From Micromonospora sp. NBC_01813 (lineage in GTDB: Bacteria > Actinomycetota > Actinomycetes > Mycobacteriales > Micromonosporaceae): a stretch of 64,000 nucleotides of DNA. Made by a program: the position numbers and the translations under genes. Under the pieces are notes generated by a model that saw only the letters and a program-made list of their open reading frames with translations, did no database searches and was not told the origin of the DNA. The DNA lies in NCBI RefSeq assembly GCF_035917335.1, contig NZ_CP109067.1:7005001-7069000 (forward strand). The letters run 5' to 3'. This document shows, piece by piece, positions 35,419 to 44,807 of the stretch (within the stretch, counting starts at the first letter, position 1; the number at the start of each line of letters is the position of its first letter).

Positions 35419-35622
35419 TCATGCACCCGAACAGTCTGACCCAGCACGACCGTATGGCGACAGCTGACGCCGCTGTGTGTTGCTGGCCCGAAACCAGCCC
35501 AACTCCGCGAACAGGCACCCGGCAAGAAGCAGGTACACCACGACCCGGGCCGGCAACAGCTGCAGCCGGATCTCGGTACGCCTAGTCATGGCCGGGACGC
35601 CATCGACCATCTCTAACGGCAC
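35419..35622 (-). pseudogene. IS4-family transposase, N-terminal fragment
   Basis: Only the segment TRRTEIRLQLLPARVVVYLL and LFAELGW (about 35,480-35,590) resembles the N-terminal domain of IS4-type transposases of actinobacteria. The catalytic region is missing and the frame then diverges. A dead remnant. Confidence 0.65.
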
Positions 35623-35630
35623 CAGAGGCG

Positions 35631-36172
35631 TCAGATCGTGTGACCGCCCGGGGCGGCGTAGGCGAGGTATACCGCGACCTGCGCGTTCTCCACCCGCCCC
35701 GCCGTGCCGGTGTACTGCCGCTGCACCCCGACGGTGTGTACGCCCATCTTCAGATCACCGGTGTCGTCCAGGATCAGTAGCCCGCCTGGGTCGCCGATTG
35801 CGTCGATGACGTACCCACGCACGTCGTCACGCACCGCGTCGGCGTCCCACACCGCCTCACCCAACGATCGCTGCATCGCGTGCGGTGGGGCGTCCCCTGC
35901 CCGTTCCGCCAACTGCCAGCACGATCGGGTGTCTACATCCGACAACAGCCCGAGCAGGAACGAGCGGGCCTGCCGGCGCGGTTCCACCCGCCCGAACCGG
36001 CCTGCGATCCACACAACTCGGCGTCGAACTCCGTCAGCCAACTTTCGGCGTCTACGCTGTGCCCTGCGGCCGCCGCGCGATCTTCGCTTGTCTTCACAAA
36101 CAGTGCATGATCAACTGGCGGCCGTCCTTTGCCCGCAGACACGCCGACCAGCCCCGACCGAGCTGAACTCAT
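35631..36172 (-). pseudogene. IS701-family transposase, truncated and frameshifted
   Basis: The frame at 35631-36041 matches the N-terminal third of IS701-type DDE transposases: RFGRVEPRRQARSFLLGLLS, then WDADAVRDDVRGYVIDAIGD, LILDDTGDLK (with a first catalytic Asp) and VGVQRQYTGTAGRVENAQVA. The start lies in a different frame (35933-36172, ending WLTEFDAELCG), which shows a frameshift near 36,010. The homology stops abruptly at 35,631 where the IS4 fragment begins. Confidence 0.8.
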
Positions 36173-36483
36173 CGCCAGTCATCTACATGCCGAACCCGGG
36201 CTGCCGTACCAGGGTGCGCGATCATGCCCTTCGCGGCACCACAGTGCAGGCCGGAAGGATGACGTGTCGGTACCGAAAACGACCGCCTTCTTCCCGGATG
36301 AGCACGGCATCCGGATCAACCTCTCATGGCACAATACGGGCGGATCTGATGTCAGCGATTGGGTTGAGCGTGAAGGACGCCCCGGGCGGTTAGCCCAAGG
36401 CGCTCTCGATCGCTTAAACCGCGAAACTGGCGCCTGCGATCAGTGATCGGCCGGTCGCGTTGCGCTTTTGTAGTCCTGTGACG
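36173..36483. other. Island right border region
   Basis: About 310 bp between the IS701 remnant and the tRNA-Arg, with lower GC than the core. It holds a possible 60-residue plus-strand gene (36264-36446) and nothing else that I can identify. Confidence 0.5.
36264..36446 (+). CDS. Possible 60-residue hypothetical protein
   Basis: From the GTG at 36264, preceded by GGAAGGA at suitable spacing, the frame reads VSVPKTTAFFPDEHGIRINL and ends in ALDRLNRETGACDQ. Composition is protein-like and it lies just inside the island by the tRNA. I recognise no family. Confidence 0.4.
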   Translation: MSVPKTTAFFPDEHGIRINLSWHNTGGSDVSDWVEREGRPGRLAQGALDRLNRETGACDQ

Positions 36484-36555
36484 TGCCCCCGGCAGGATTC
36501 GAACCTGCGCCACCGCCTCCGGAGGGCGGTGCTCTATCCCCTGAGCTACGGGGGC
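36484..36555 (-). tRNA. tRNA-Arg (anticodon CCG)
   Basis: Reading the minus strand gives a full cloverleaf: acceptor GCCCCCG paired with CGGGGGC, D arm GCTC/GAGC, anticodon stem CCGCC/GGCGG with loop CTCCGGA (anticodon CCG), T arm GCAGG-TTCGAAT-CCTGC and discriminator A. CCA is not encoded. Its 3' end faces the island, the usual orientation for tRNA-targeted integration, and a partial copy of that 3' end lies at 25,675. Confidence 0.95.
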
Positions 36556-36633
36556 TCAGCGACCCAGGAAGACTAGCAAACGGGTACCCGGGTTGCCGAA
36601 TTGGTATCGCCGTGTCCCGCCGGCAGACCTTGG

Positions 36634-37329
36634 TCAGGCGGCGCGGGCCGGTCGGGCGCAGCTCGGCAGCAGGTGCGTGACGATGCTGCGGGGCAGCCGC
36701 CGGGGGAGTTCCGAGTTCGCCCAGGAGCCGTCGACGACGAGGTGCGCGCCGCGCCGGTCCGGGCCGCAGAGCCGTAGCAGGAACTCGCGCGGCAGCGGCG
36801 GGTCGATCGACGGGGTCAGGATCATGAAGCGGATCTGGCCGCGTACCGAGGCGGCCGACAGCACGTCGGCGGCCGGCGAGGTGCCGTGCAGCCGGGTCCG
36901 CCCCAGCCACCACAGGTCCGTACGGTGGTCGCGGGCGGCCCGCAGCACCTCCGGGTAGGCCCGGTCGACCCACTCGTTGACCGCGTCGACGCAGAGCCCG
37001 CAGGCGCGTTCCGCCGGCCGCCGGGGTGCCAACCCCCAGGCGTCCAGGTAGTGGCCGACGTCGGTCGGGCTCAGCGTCAGCCCGAACCGTCGTTCGATCA
37101 GGATCGCGACGGTACGGCGGCTCCACAGCTCGTCGTCCAGCGCGTGATCCTCCGGCCAGCGGCCGCGCAGCAGGTCGATGAGGTCGAGTTCCTGTTCCGG
37201 TGTCAGCCCGCCAGCGGCACCGGTGGGTGATCCGCGACGGCGGGCCGCCACCGCGCCGTCACCGCCGAGTGTGTGCCGTCGGCACCAGCTCGTGATCGAT
37301 CTCCGAGTATCGCTTAGAAGTGCCCCCAC
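36634..37329 (-). CDS. Transposase-derived winged-helix protein (IS630-like, catalytic residues lost)
   Basis: A 231-residue protein whose N-terminal half matches the HTH/winged-helix region of IS630-type transposases (LTPEQELDLIDLLRGRWPED, then LWSRRTVAILIERRFGLTLS and VGHYLDAWGLAPRRPAERAC). The rest follows the DDE fold, but where active elements have a WGDET-like motif this has WWLGRTRLHG, and only the second Asp (LVVDGSW) is kept. The frame is intact over its whole length, which suggests domestication rather than decay. The GTG at 37329 is the likely start but lacks a clear ribosome-binding site. It lies next to tRNA-Arg, outside the island. Confidence 0.65.
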   Translation of the reverse strand: MGALLSDTRRSITSWCRRHTLGGDGAVAARRRGSPTGAAGGLTPEQELDLIDLLRGRWPEDHALDDELWSRRTVAILIERRFGLTLSPTDVGHYLDAWGLAPRRPAERACGLCVDAVNEWVDRAYPEVLRAARDHRTDLWWLGRTRLHGTSPAADVLSAASVRGQIRFMILTPSIDPPLPREFLLRLCGPDRRGAHLVVDGSWANSELPRRLPRSIVTHLLPSCARPARAA

Positions 37330-37463
37330 GCTAGGACCAACGATGCTGTATCAGGACGGTAGCGATATGTAGCAAGAAAACGTCTGAGACCGTACAGTCC
37401 GGTGAAGTGCCCTAGAACAGGGTATAGATAGACATAAGGTTCGTGGGTCGGCGGCAGAACGAC

Positions 37464-37497
37464 CGTCGCCCGCCCCGGGCGACCGGGACGGGCGACG
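37464..37497 (-). terminator. Hairpin terminator after DUF305 gene
   Basis: CGTCGCCCG (37464-37472) pairs with CGGGCGACG (37489-37497), about 30 bp beyond the DUF305 stop. Confidence 0.65.
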
Positions 37498-37527
37498 TGG
37501 TACGAGCGTCGGACGGTGCGGCGGCGG

Positions 37528-38220
37528 TCAGCCGCCGACCTGGGACTGCAGGGTACGGATCAACTCGATCTCCTTCTGCTGCCCGCTCACCATCGACTCG
37601 GCCAGCCAGTGCACGTTCTCGTCGTCGGACAGCTCGAGCACCCCGTCGGCCATGTGGATGCCGCCCAGGTGATGGGTGAGCATCAACGACAGGTAGAGCC
37701 GGTCGACGTCGACGCCGGACGCCTCGCGCAACTCGGCCCGCTCGGCGTCGGTGGCCATCCCGGGCATCAGCCCGTCGACGATGGCCCATTCGCCGCTGGT
37801 CTGCATCCAGGCCATCCGGGGCTCGGTGCCGGTCGGCTGCAGACTCCACTCCCGCAGCCAGGTCTGCATCACGCCGATCTGGCCCTGCTGGGTCAGCGCG
37901 ATGTCGCTGGCCAGGGTGCGTACCGCCGGGTTCCCGCTGCGCTCCAGGGCGATCATTGACAACTCGACCGCCTGCGCGTGATGGGTCGACATGTCCCGGG
38001 CGAAACCGGCCTCCGGCGAGTCCTCGCCGGGGGTGAACAGACCCGGGGTGAGCAGACCGGCGGCGTACCCGAGGAGCAGACCGATCACGACGGCGGCGGC
38101 CAGCCAGGCGGTGCCGAACCCGGTGCCACGGCTCGGCCGGGCCGTCGGCGGCCCGTCAGCCGTCGGCGGCTCCGTTGGTGGCTGCGGATCCGCCGGCCGG
38201 TCGTGGCCGGTGTCGCTCAT
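37528..38220 (-). CDS. DUF305 membrane-anchored protein
   Basis: A ~230-residue protein: a Pro-rich cytoplasmic N-terminus, one membrane helix (WLAAAVVIGLLLGYAAGLL) and an extracytoplasmic four-helix DUF305 domain with the typical FARDMSTHHAQAVELS and LMLTHHLGGIHMADG motifs. The paired His residues and Met-rich helices suggest metal (copper) binding, which is inference. The ATG at 38220 has GAGGA upstream; a GTG at 38241, overlapping the stop of the DUF3105 gene (GTGA), is an equally plausible coupled start. It forms an operon with DUF3105. Confidence 0.85.
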   Translation of the reverse strand: MSDTGHDRPADPQPPTEPPTADGPPTARPSRGTGFGTAWLAAAVVIGLLLGYAAGLLTPGLFTPGEDSPEAGFARDMSTHHAQAVELSMIALERSGNPAVRTLASDIALTQQGQIGVMQTWLREWSLQPTGTEPRMAWMQTSGEWAIVDGLMPGMATDAERAELREASGVDVDRLYLSLMLTHHLGGIHMADGVLELSDDENVHWLAESMVSGQQKEIELIRTLQSQVGG

Positions 38221-38237
38221 CGAGTCCGTCCTCGTGG

Positions 38238-39125
38238 TCACGACCCGGCGCCGTCCATGGCCTGCTCCTGCTGGCCGAGGTCACGCGGGGTGGTGCCGGT
38301 CGCGGTGATCCCGCCGGAGCAAATCGCCTGCGGCTCGACGGTCGCGTTCTGCCGCAGCGCCCGGATGAACTCGTCGATCCGCGGGTCGTTGACGTCGTCC
38401 ACGGCCAACTGGTAACCCCAGGCCTGCAACGAGATCGGCGACTCCAGGCCCTCGAACGGGCTCATCATGGTGTACTCGTTGCCGCGTACCTTGCTGGCCA
38501 GGGTCTCGACCTGGTCGGCGGGCAGGGAATCCTGGTAGGTCACCCAGACCGCGCCGTGCTCCATGCTGTGTACGGCGTGCTCGCTGGCGATCGGCGCGGC
38601 GTAGACGTCGCCCATGCAGTTCTGCCAGTTCGGGTTGTGACTGCTGCCGACCGGCGGCTGGATCTCGTACTCCAGCGCGCCCCACTCGTGCGACTGCTTG
38701 CCGGCCATCGGCTCCAGCGCCGCCGGGTTGGCATCGCGGTAGTTGACCAGCCCGGTGATGTCCGACGCGCGGTCCTGCCACGACTGGGCCTCCTGGGAGA
38801 CCGCCCAGGCGCCGTAGCCGACGATGCCGGTGGCCAGTACGCCGACCGCGACCATCAGCGCGATCGGCCCCCAGTTGCGCTCCTGGTTCACCTTGACTGA
38901 TTTGAGTGGCTTACGGGGGCCTTTGCCGCCCTTGGCTGCGGTGCCCGGTTTGCCGCCGGGACGGTTCCCGCCGGCAGACCTGGCGGCCCCGGCTCCACCG
39001 GCCTTGCCGGCCGCCGGCTTACCGCCGGCCTTCTCCTCAGCCTTCGGCTTGCCGCCGGCCGCCGGCTTGCCGGTGCTGACCACGGACGGACGGCGGTTCT
39101 CGCCACCCTGGGTGCTGATGCTCAT
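38238..39125 (-). CDS. DUF3105 membrane-anchored protein
   Basis: A 295-residue protein. A long Lys/Gly/Ala-rich N-terminal tail (about 1-75) precedes one membrane helix (WGPIALMVAVGVLATGIVGY) and an extracytoplasmic DUF3105 domain with NWQNCMGDVYAAPIASEHAV and HSMEHGAVWVTYQ, rich in His, Met and Cys that could bind a metal. It is followed by DUF305 with overlapping codons, a pairing frequent in actinobacteria. The start is ATG 39125; it is divergent from argS. Confidence 0.85.
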   Translation of the reverse strand: MSISTQGGENRRPSVVSTGKPAAGGKPKAEEKAGGKPAAGKAGGAGAARSAGGNRPGGKPGTAAKGGKGPRKPLKSVKVNQERNWGPIALMVAVGVLATGIVGYGAWAVSQEAQSWQDRASDITGLVNYRDANPAALEPMAGKQSHEWGALEYEIQPPVGSSHNPNWQNCMGDVYAAPIASEHAVHSMEHGAVWVTYQDSLPADQVETLASKVRGNEYTMMSPFEGLESPISLQAWGYQLAVDDVNDPRIDEFIRALRQNATVEPQAICSGGITATGTTPRDLGQQEQAMDGAGS

Positions 39126-39218
39126 GGTGTGGTGCCTCGTCAGGTCGGTCGGTCAAGGGGCTCTCAGCGGAGACACAGCTGGTAAGGGTCGCCGCCAAGT
39201 GCCCGAGTCTACCCCCGC

Positions 39219-39224
39219 TAGCAT
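39219..39224 (+). promoter_or_regulatory. -10 box of leaderless argS
   Basis: TAGCAT ends six bases before the GTG of argS, and no ribosome-binding site is present, so the mRNA should start at or beside the start codon. The stretch CTAGCATGGTTCG-GTG is nearly repeated before thrB (CTAGCATGGTGCG-ATG). Confidence 0.6.
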
Positions 39225-39230
39225 GGTTCG

Positions 39231-40895
39231 GTGACTCCCGCCAATCTCGCCGAGATCATCCGCGCCGCGGCCCGGTCGGTCTTCGCCGACCGTGACCTCG
39301 ATCTATCTTTGCTCCCCGACGTGGTCACCGTCGAGCGTCCGCGCAACCCGGAGCACGGCGACTACGCCTCGAACCTCGCCCTGCAGCTCGCCAAGCGCGT
39401 CGGCACGCCGCCCCGCGAGCTGGCCGCCGCCCTGGCGGCGGCGCTCAGCGCGGTCGACGGAATCAGCTCGGTGGAGATCGCCGGCCCGGGGTTCCTGAAC
39501 ATCCGGCTCGACTCGGCCGCCGCCGGGGCGCTGGCCCGCACCGTGGTCGAGGCCGGCCGGGCGTACGGCCACAGCACCCACCTGGCCGGACAGCGGCTCA
39601 ACCTGGAGTTCGTCTCGGCCAACCCGACCGGGCCGGTGCACATCGGCGGCAGCCGGTGGGCCGCCGTCGGCGACTCGTTGGCCCGGATCCTGCAGGCCAC
39701 CGGTGCCGACGTCGGCACCGAGTACTACGTCAACGACGCCGGCGCGCAGATCGACCGGTTCGCCAACTCGCTGCTGGCCGCGATGCGCGGCGAGCCGACC
39801 CCGGACGACGGCTACGCCGGGGCGTACATCGCCGACATCGCCGGCATCATCGTCGGCAAACATCCGCAGGTGCGCGACCTCGACGACGACGCCGCCCGCG
39901 AGCTGTTCCGCGTCGAGGGCGTCGCGTTGATGCTCGACGAGATCAAATCGTCGCTGGCCGCCTTCGGCACGCACTTCGACACGTACTTCCACGAGAAGGA
40001 CCTGCACGCCCGTGGTGAGCTTGAGCACGCGCTGACCCGGCTGCGGGAGCAGGGCCGCGTCGTCGAGCGCGACGGCGCGACCTGGCTGCGGACCACCGAC
40101 TTCGGCGACGACAAGGACCGGGTGCTGCGCAAGTCCAGCGGCGAGTGGACCTACTTCGCCGCCGACTGCGCCTACTACCTGGACAAGCGGGAGCGCGGCT
40201 TCGACCGGATCGTGATGATGCTCGGCGCCGACCACCACGGCTACATCGGCCGGCTGCGGGCGATGGCCGCCTGTTTCGGCGACGACCCGGACGCCACCCT
40301 GGAGATCCTGATCGGGCAGATGGTGAACCTGGTACGCGAGGGGGCGCCGGTGCGGATGTCCAAGCGGGCCGGCACCGTGGTCACCCTGGAGGACCTGGTC
40401 GAGTCGATCGGGGTGGACGCCGCCCGGTACGCGCTGGCCCGCTACTCGTCCGACTCGCCGATCGACATCGACGTGGAGCGGTGGACCCGGGCCAAGAACG
40501 ACAACCCGGTCTTCTACGTGCAGTACGTCGCTGCCCGGACCGCCAGCGTGGCCCGCAACGCCGCCGACGTCGGCCTCGAACGCGGTGACCCGACGGCGTT
40601 CCGCCCCGAGCTGCTCGACCACGACAAGGAGAACGAGCTGCTCAAGGCGATCGGCGAGTTCCCCGGCGTGGTCGCCTCCGCCGCCGAGCTGCGCGAGCCG
40701 CACCGGGTCGCCCGCTACCTGGAGGAACTCGCCGGGGCGTACCACCGGTTCTACGACAAGTGCCGGATCATGCCACTGGGCGACGAGGAGATCACCGACC
40801 GGCACCGGGCCCGGCTGTGGCTCAACGACGCCACCCGTACGGTGATCGCCAACGGTCTCGACCTGCTCGGCGTCTCGGCGCCCGAGCGGATGTGA
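39231..40895 (+). CDS. argS: Arginyl-tRNA synthetase
   Basis: A 554-residue class I synthetase that charges tRNA-Arg. The HIGH-type motif is VHIGGS in [17 protein letters not shown], preceded by the family NPTGP, and the KMSKS-type motif appears as [15 protein letters not shown]. The N-terminal Add-1 domain and C-terminal DALR anticodon-binding domain ([20 protein letters not shown]) are in place. The start is the leaderless GTG at 39231. It heads the lysine/threonine cluster, an order conserved in actinobacteria. Confidence 0.97.
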   Translation: MTPANLAEIIRAAARSVFADRDLDLSLLPDVVTVERPRNPEHGDYASNLALQLAKRVGTPPRELAAALAAALSAVDGISSVEIAGPGFLNIRLDSAAAGALARTVVEAGRAYGHSTHLAGQRLNLEFVSANPTGPVHIGGSRWAAVGDSLARILQATGADVGTEYYVNDAGAQIDRFANSLLAAMRGEPTPDDGYAGAYIADIAGIIVGKHPQVRDLDDDAARELFRVEGVALMLDEIKSSLAAFGTHFDTYFHEKDLHARGELEHALTRLREQGRVVERDGATWLRTTDFGDDKDRVLRKSSGEWTYFAADCAYYLDKRERGFDRIVMMLGADHHGYIGRLRAMAACFGDDPDATLEILIGQMVNLVREGAPVRMSKRAGTVVTLEDLVESIGVDAARYALARYSSDSPIDIDVERWTRAKNDNPVFYVQYVAARTASVARNAADVGLERGDPTAFRPELLDHDKENELLKAIGEFPGVVASAAELREPHRVARYLEELAGAYHRFYDKCRIMPLGDEEITDRHRARLWLNDATRTVIANGLDLLGVSAPERM

Positions 40896-40933
40896 ACCGG
40901 AGACACCCGTGAACGACGAAGGACGGTAGTGCC

Positions 40934-42319
40934 GTGCGCGCACACGAGGCCGGGGCGCTGCACGGCGACCTCGGCAGCCGGGGGCCGGGCTGGCTGCGTA
41001 CCCCCGATGACGTCAACTCCCTGCTGCCGCAGCTGTGGCCGCGGACGGTGACCCGCGCGGACGCCGGGGCGCTGACCATCGGCGGCCGCGACGTGCGCGA
41101 CCTGGCCGCCGAGTACGGCACCCCGGCGTACCTGCTGGACGAGGAGGACCTGCGGGCCCGCTGCCGTGACTTCCGGGCCGCCTTCGCCGACCAGGACGTC
41201 TACTACGCCGGCAAGGCGTTCCTGTGCCGGGCGGTGGTCCGCGTCGTCGCGGAGGAAGGGCTGCACCTCGACGTGTGCACCGGCGGCGAACTGGCCGTGG
41301 CGTTGTCTGCCGGGATGCCGCCGCAGCGGATCGGGTTCCACGGCAACAACAAGAGCGTCGCCGAGCTCACCCGGGCCCTCGACGCCGGTGTCGGTCGGAT
41401 CATCGTCGACTCGTTCGACGAGATCGACCGGCTGACCGCGCTCGCCCGTGACCGGGGCGTGCGCCCCAGCGTGCTGGTCCGGGTCACCGTCGGCGTGGAG
41501 GCGCACACCCACGAGTTCATCGCCACCGCCCACGAGGACCAGAAGTTCGGCTTCTCGCTGGCCGGTGGGGCGGCCTTCGCCGCCGCCGCCCGGATTCTCG
41601 ACGACGGCGTGCTGGAGCTGCGTGGCCTGCACTCGCACATCGGATCGCAGATCTTCGACACCAGTGGGTTCGAGGTCGCCGCCCGCCGGGTGCTGCAACT
41701 GCAGGCGCAGATCCGCGACGCCCGGGGCGTCGAGCTGCCCGAGCTCGACCTCGGTGGCGGCTTCGGTATCGCGTACACCACCCAGGACGACCCGGCTCCG
41801 GCGCACGACCTGGCCAAGCGGATCACCAAGATCGTCGACAGTGAGTGCGAGTCGATGCGCCTCGCCGTGCCGCACCTGTCCGTGGAGCCGGGCCGGGCGA
41901 TCATCGGCCCGGCGGTCTTCACCCTCTACCAGGTCGGCACCGTCAAGGACGTCGACGGCATCCGCAGCTACGTCAGCGTCGACGGCGGCATGAGCGACAA
42001 CATCCGGACCGCCCTCTACGACGCCTCCTACTCCGCCACCCTCGCCTCCCGGGCGTCGACCGCGCCGCCGATCCTGGCCCGCGTGGTGGGAAAGCATTGT
42101 GAGTCCGGGGACATCGTAGTGAAGGATGAATTCCTGCCCGCCGACGTGCAGCCGGGAGATCTTCTCGCGGTGCCGGGCACCGGCGCGTACTGCCGGAGCA
42201 TGGCGAGCAACTACAACCATGTGCCCCGGCCGCCGGTGATCGCGGTCCGCGACGGAGCGGCCCGGGTGATCGTCCGCCGGGAGACCGAGGACGATCTGCT
42301 GGCACTGGACGTGGGATAG
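40934..42319 (+). CDS. lysA: Diaminopimelate decarboxylase
   Basis: A 461-residue PLP enzyme, last step of lysine synthesis from meso-diaminopimelate. The PLP lysine is Lys94 in VYYAGKAF. GLHSHIGSQI, LDLGGGFGIAY, SVEPGRAI and the active-site CESGDIVVKDEFL motif are all present. It starts at GTG 40934, 38 bp after argS, and is probably cotranscribed with argS and hom. Confidence 0.97.
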   Translation: MRAHEAGALHGDLGSRGPGWLRTPDDVNSLLPQLWPRTVTRADAGALTIGGRDVRDLAAEYGTPAYLLDEEDLRARCRDFRAAFADQDVYYAGKAFLCRAVVRVVAEEGLHLDVCTGGELAVALSAGMPPQRIGFHGNNKSVAELTRALDAGVGRIIVDSFDEIDRLTALARDRGVRPSVLVRVTVGVEAHTHEFIATAHEDQKFGFSLAGGAAFAAAARILDDGVLELRGLHSHIGSQIFDTSGFEVAARRVLQLQAQIRDARGVELPELDLGGGFGIAYTTQDDPAPAHDLAKRITKIVDSECESMRLAVPHLSVEPGRAIIGPAVFTLYQVGTVKDVDGIRSYVSVDGGMSDNIRTALYDASYSATLASRASTAPPILARVVGKHCESGDIVVKDEFLPADVQPGDLLAVPGTGAYCRSMASNYNHVPRPPVIAVRDGAARVIVRRETEDDLLALDVG

Positions 42320-42400
42320 CGCCGCAGGCGCCGGGACGACGTGGGAAAAGCGCCGCAGGCGCCGGGACGACGTGGGTAGCGCGCTTCGGGCGCGGTCGTG
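42318..42400. repeat. Tandem repeat between lysA and hom
   Basis: A 28-bp unit (AGCGCCGCAGGCGCCGGG then ACGACGTGGG) occurs at 42318-42345 and 42349-42376 with a 31-bp period. A third, diverged copy follows from 42377. Each unit contains a GCGCC-GCA-GGCGC hairpin. The array begins at the lysA stop. Confidence 0.75.
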
Positions 42401-42413
42401 ATGTGGGGTGAGC

Positions 42414-43715
42414 ATGGACAAGCCGGTACGGCTGGCGCTGCTGGGCTGCGGCACCGTGGGTTCCGAGGTGGTGCGGCTGCTGCACGAGCAGTCCACCGAT
42501 CTCGCCGCCCGCATCGGGGCACCGATCGAGATCGCCGGGATCGCGGTCCGCCGCCCCAACCGGACCCGCGACCTGCCCATCGACCCGGGGCTGTTCACCA
42601 CCGACGCGCTCGGCCTGGTCAAACGCGACGACGTCGACGTGGTCGTCGAGGTCGTCGGCGGCATCGAGCCGGCCCGTACCTGGCTGGTCGAGGCGCTGCG
42701 GGGCGGCAAGAGCGCGGTCACCGCCAACAAGGCGCTGCTCGCCGAGGACGGTGGCTCCCTGCACGACGCCGCCGCCGAGGGTGGTGCCGACCTGTACTAC
42801 GAGGCGTCGGTCGCCGGCGCGATCCCGCTGCTGCGGCCGCTGCGCGAGTCGCTGCACGGCGACTCGATCACCCGGGTCACCGGCATCGTCAACGGCACCA
42901 CCAACTTCATCCTCTCCGCGATGGACGCCACCGGCGCCGGGTTCACCGAGGCGCTGGAGGAGGCGACCGCCCTCGGGTACGCCGAGGCCGATCCGACCGC
43001 CGACATCGAGGGCTTCGACGCCGCCGCGAAGGCCGCCATCCTCGCCTCGCTGGCGTTCCACACCCGCGTCGGCGCCGCCGACGTGCACCGGGAGGGCATC
43101 ACCGAGGTCAGCGCCGCCGACATGGCCAGCGCCAAGGCGATGGGCTGCACCATCAAGCTGCTCTGCATCGCCGAGCGAGGCCCCGGCGCGGACGGCACCG
43201 AGTCGGTCAGCGTGCGGGTGCATCCGGCGATGATCCCGCGTACGCATCCGCTGGCCAGCGTCGGTGACGCCTTCAACGCGGTCTTCGTCGAGGCGGTCGC
43301 CGCCGGGCAGTTGATGTTCTACGGCCGGGGCGCCGGCGGGGCGCCGACCGCCAGCGCGGTGCTCGGCGACATCGTCGCGGTGGCCCGCAACCGGCTCGCC
43401 GGGGTCCGCGCGGCCAGCGAGTCCGTCTACGCCGACCTGCCGATCCGGCCGATGGGGCAGGCGATCACCCGCTACCACATCAGTCTCGACGTGGCCGACC
43501 GGGCCGGCGTGCTGGCGACCGTGGCCGGCGTCTTCGCCCGCCACGACGTGTCGATCGCGACGGTGCGCCAGTCCGGCCGGGACACCGATGCCAGCCTGGT
43601 GATCGTCACCCACCGGGCACCTGACGCCGCGCTCGCAGCCACCGTCGAGGAGCTGCGCGGACTGGACATCGTCCGGTCGATCGCCAGCGTGCTGCGGGTC
43701 GAGGGCGGGCAGTAG
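42414..43715 (+). CDS. hom: Homoserine dehydrogenase
   Basis: A 433-residue NAD(P)-dependent enzyme that makes homoserine from aspartate semialdehyde. The Rossmann motif GCGTVGSEVV is at the N-terminus, followed by VTANKALLAEDGG (catalytic Lys region) and the substrate-binding GIVNGTTNFILSAM. The last ~80 residues form an ACT domain (ISLDVADRAGVLATVAGVFA), which suggests feedback control by threonine. ATG 42414 is preceded by GGGGTG; GTG 42408 is an alternative. It is followed 42 bp later by thrC. Confidence 0.96.
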   Translation: MDKPVRLALLGCGTVGSEVVRLLHEQSTDLAARIGAPIEIAGIAVRRPNRTRDLPIDPGLFTTDALGLVKRDDVDVVVEVVGGIEPARTWLVEALRGGKSAVTANKALLAEDGGSLHDAAAEGGADLYYEASVAGAIPLLRPLRESLHGDSITRVTGIVNGTTNFILSAMDATGAGFTEALEEATALGYAEADPTADIEGFDAAAKAAILASLAFHTRVGAADVHREGITEVSAADMASAKAMGCTIKLLCIAERGPGADGTESVSVRVHPAMIPRTHPLASVGDAFNAVFVEAVAAGQLMFYGRGAGGAPTASAVLGDIVAVARNRLAGVRAASESVYADLPIRPMGQAITRYHISLDVADRAGVLATVAGVFARHDVSIATVRQSGRDTDASLVIVTHRAPDAALAATVEELRGLDIVRSIASVLRVEGGQ

Positions 43716-43757
43716 TCCAGGCCGGTACGCTGTGCCGGCCGAGTCGAGGAGGATGTC

Positions 43758-44807
43758 ATGTGGCGTGGCCTGATCGAGGCGTACCGGGACCGGCTGCCGG
43801 TCACCGACGCCACGCCGGTGATCACCCTGTACGAGGGGAACACGCCGCTGCTGCCCGCCCCGGTGCTCTCCGACCGGGTCGGCGCCGACGTCTACCTCAA
43901 GATCGAGGGCGCGAATCCCACCGGTTCGTTCAAGGACCGTGGCATGACGATGGCGGTGTCCAAGGCGGTCGAGGAAGGCAACAAGGCGATCATCTGCGCC
44001 TCCACCGGCAACACCAGTGCCTCGGCCGCCGCGTACGCCGCCCGCGCCGGGCTGACCTGCGCGGTGCTCGTCCCGCAGGGCAAGATCGCGCTCGGCAAGC
44101 TGGCCCAGGCCCTGGTGCACGGCGCGAAGCTGCTGCAGGTCGACGGCAACTTCGACGACTGCCTGTCGATGGCGGCCAAGCTCGCCCAGGACTACCCGGT
44201 GGCGCTGGTCAACTCGGTCAATATCTTCCGGTTGCACGGGCAGAAGACCGCCGCGTTCGAGATCGTCGCCGGGCTCGGTGACGCTCCGGACATCCACTGC
44301 CTGCCGGTCGGCAACGCCGGCAACATCAGCGCCTACTGGATGGGTTACTGCGAGGACGTCGAGGCCGGCAACGCCACCCGTACGCCGAAGATGTTCGGTT
44401 TCCAGGCCTCGGGTGCGGCACCGATCGTCGCCGGTGAGGTGGTCCGGCAGCCGTCGACGATCGCGACCGCGATCCGGATCGGCAACCCGGCGAGTTGGAC
44501 CAAGGCGCTCGACGCCCGGGACGCCTCGGGTGGGTTGATCGACGCGGTCACCGACCGGGACATCCTCGCCGCGTACCGGCTGTTGGCCCGCGAGGTCGGC
44601 GTCTTCGTCGAGCTGGCCAGCGCGGCGAGCGTGGCGGGGCTGTTGCAGGTCGCCGCGGCCGGGAAGGTGCCGCCCGGTGCCACCGTGGTCTGCACGGTCA
44701 CCGGGCACGGGTTGAAGGACCCGGAGTGGGCGATCTCGACCGCGCCGGCGCCGACCACCATCGGCAACGACCCGCTACTCGCGGCCCGCGCCCTCGACCT
44801 GGCCTGA
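43758..44807 (+). CDS. thrC: Threonine synthase
   Basis: A 349-residue PLP enzyme that converts O-phosphohomoserine to threonine. The PLP lysine is Lys59 in [27 protein letters not shown] and the phosphate-binding [10 protein letters not shown] are typical of the short class of the family. GAGGA precedes the ATG. Its last codons (LDLA, stop) form the first unit of a 15-bp minisatellite, and it overlaps the convergent MarR gene by 33 bp. Confidence 0.96.
   Translation: MWRGLIEAYRDRLPVTDATPVITLYEGNTPLLPAPVLSDRVGADVYLKIEGANPTGSFKDRGMTMAVSKAVEEGNKAIICASTGNTSASAAAYAARAGLTCAVLVPQGKIALGKLAQALVHGAKLLQVDGNFDDCLSMAAKLAQDYPVALVNSVNIFRLHGQKTAAFEIVAGLGDAPDIHCLPVGNAGNISAYWMGYCEDVEAGNATRTPKMFGFQASGAAPIVAGEVVRQPSTIATAIRIGNPASWTKALDARDASGGLIDAVTDRDILAAYRLLAREVGVFVELASAASVAGLLQVAAAGKVPPGATVVCTVTGHGLKDPEWAISTAPAPTTIGNDPLLAARALDLA

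Noticed and set aside
41973-44708. 911-codon minus-strand frame across lysA, hom and thrC
   Set aside because: It spans three well-identified genes on the other strand and has only GC-shadow composition.
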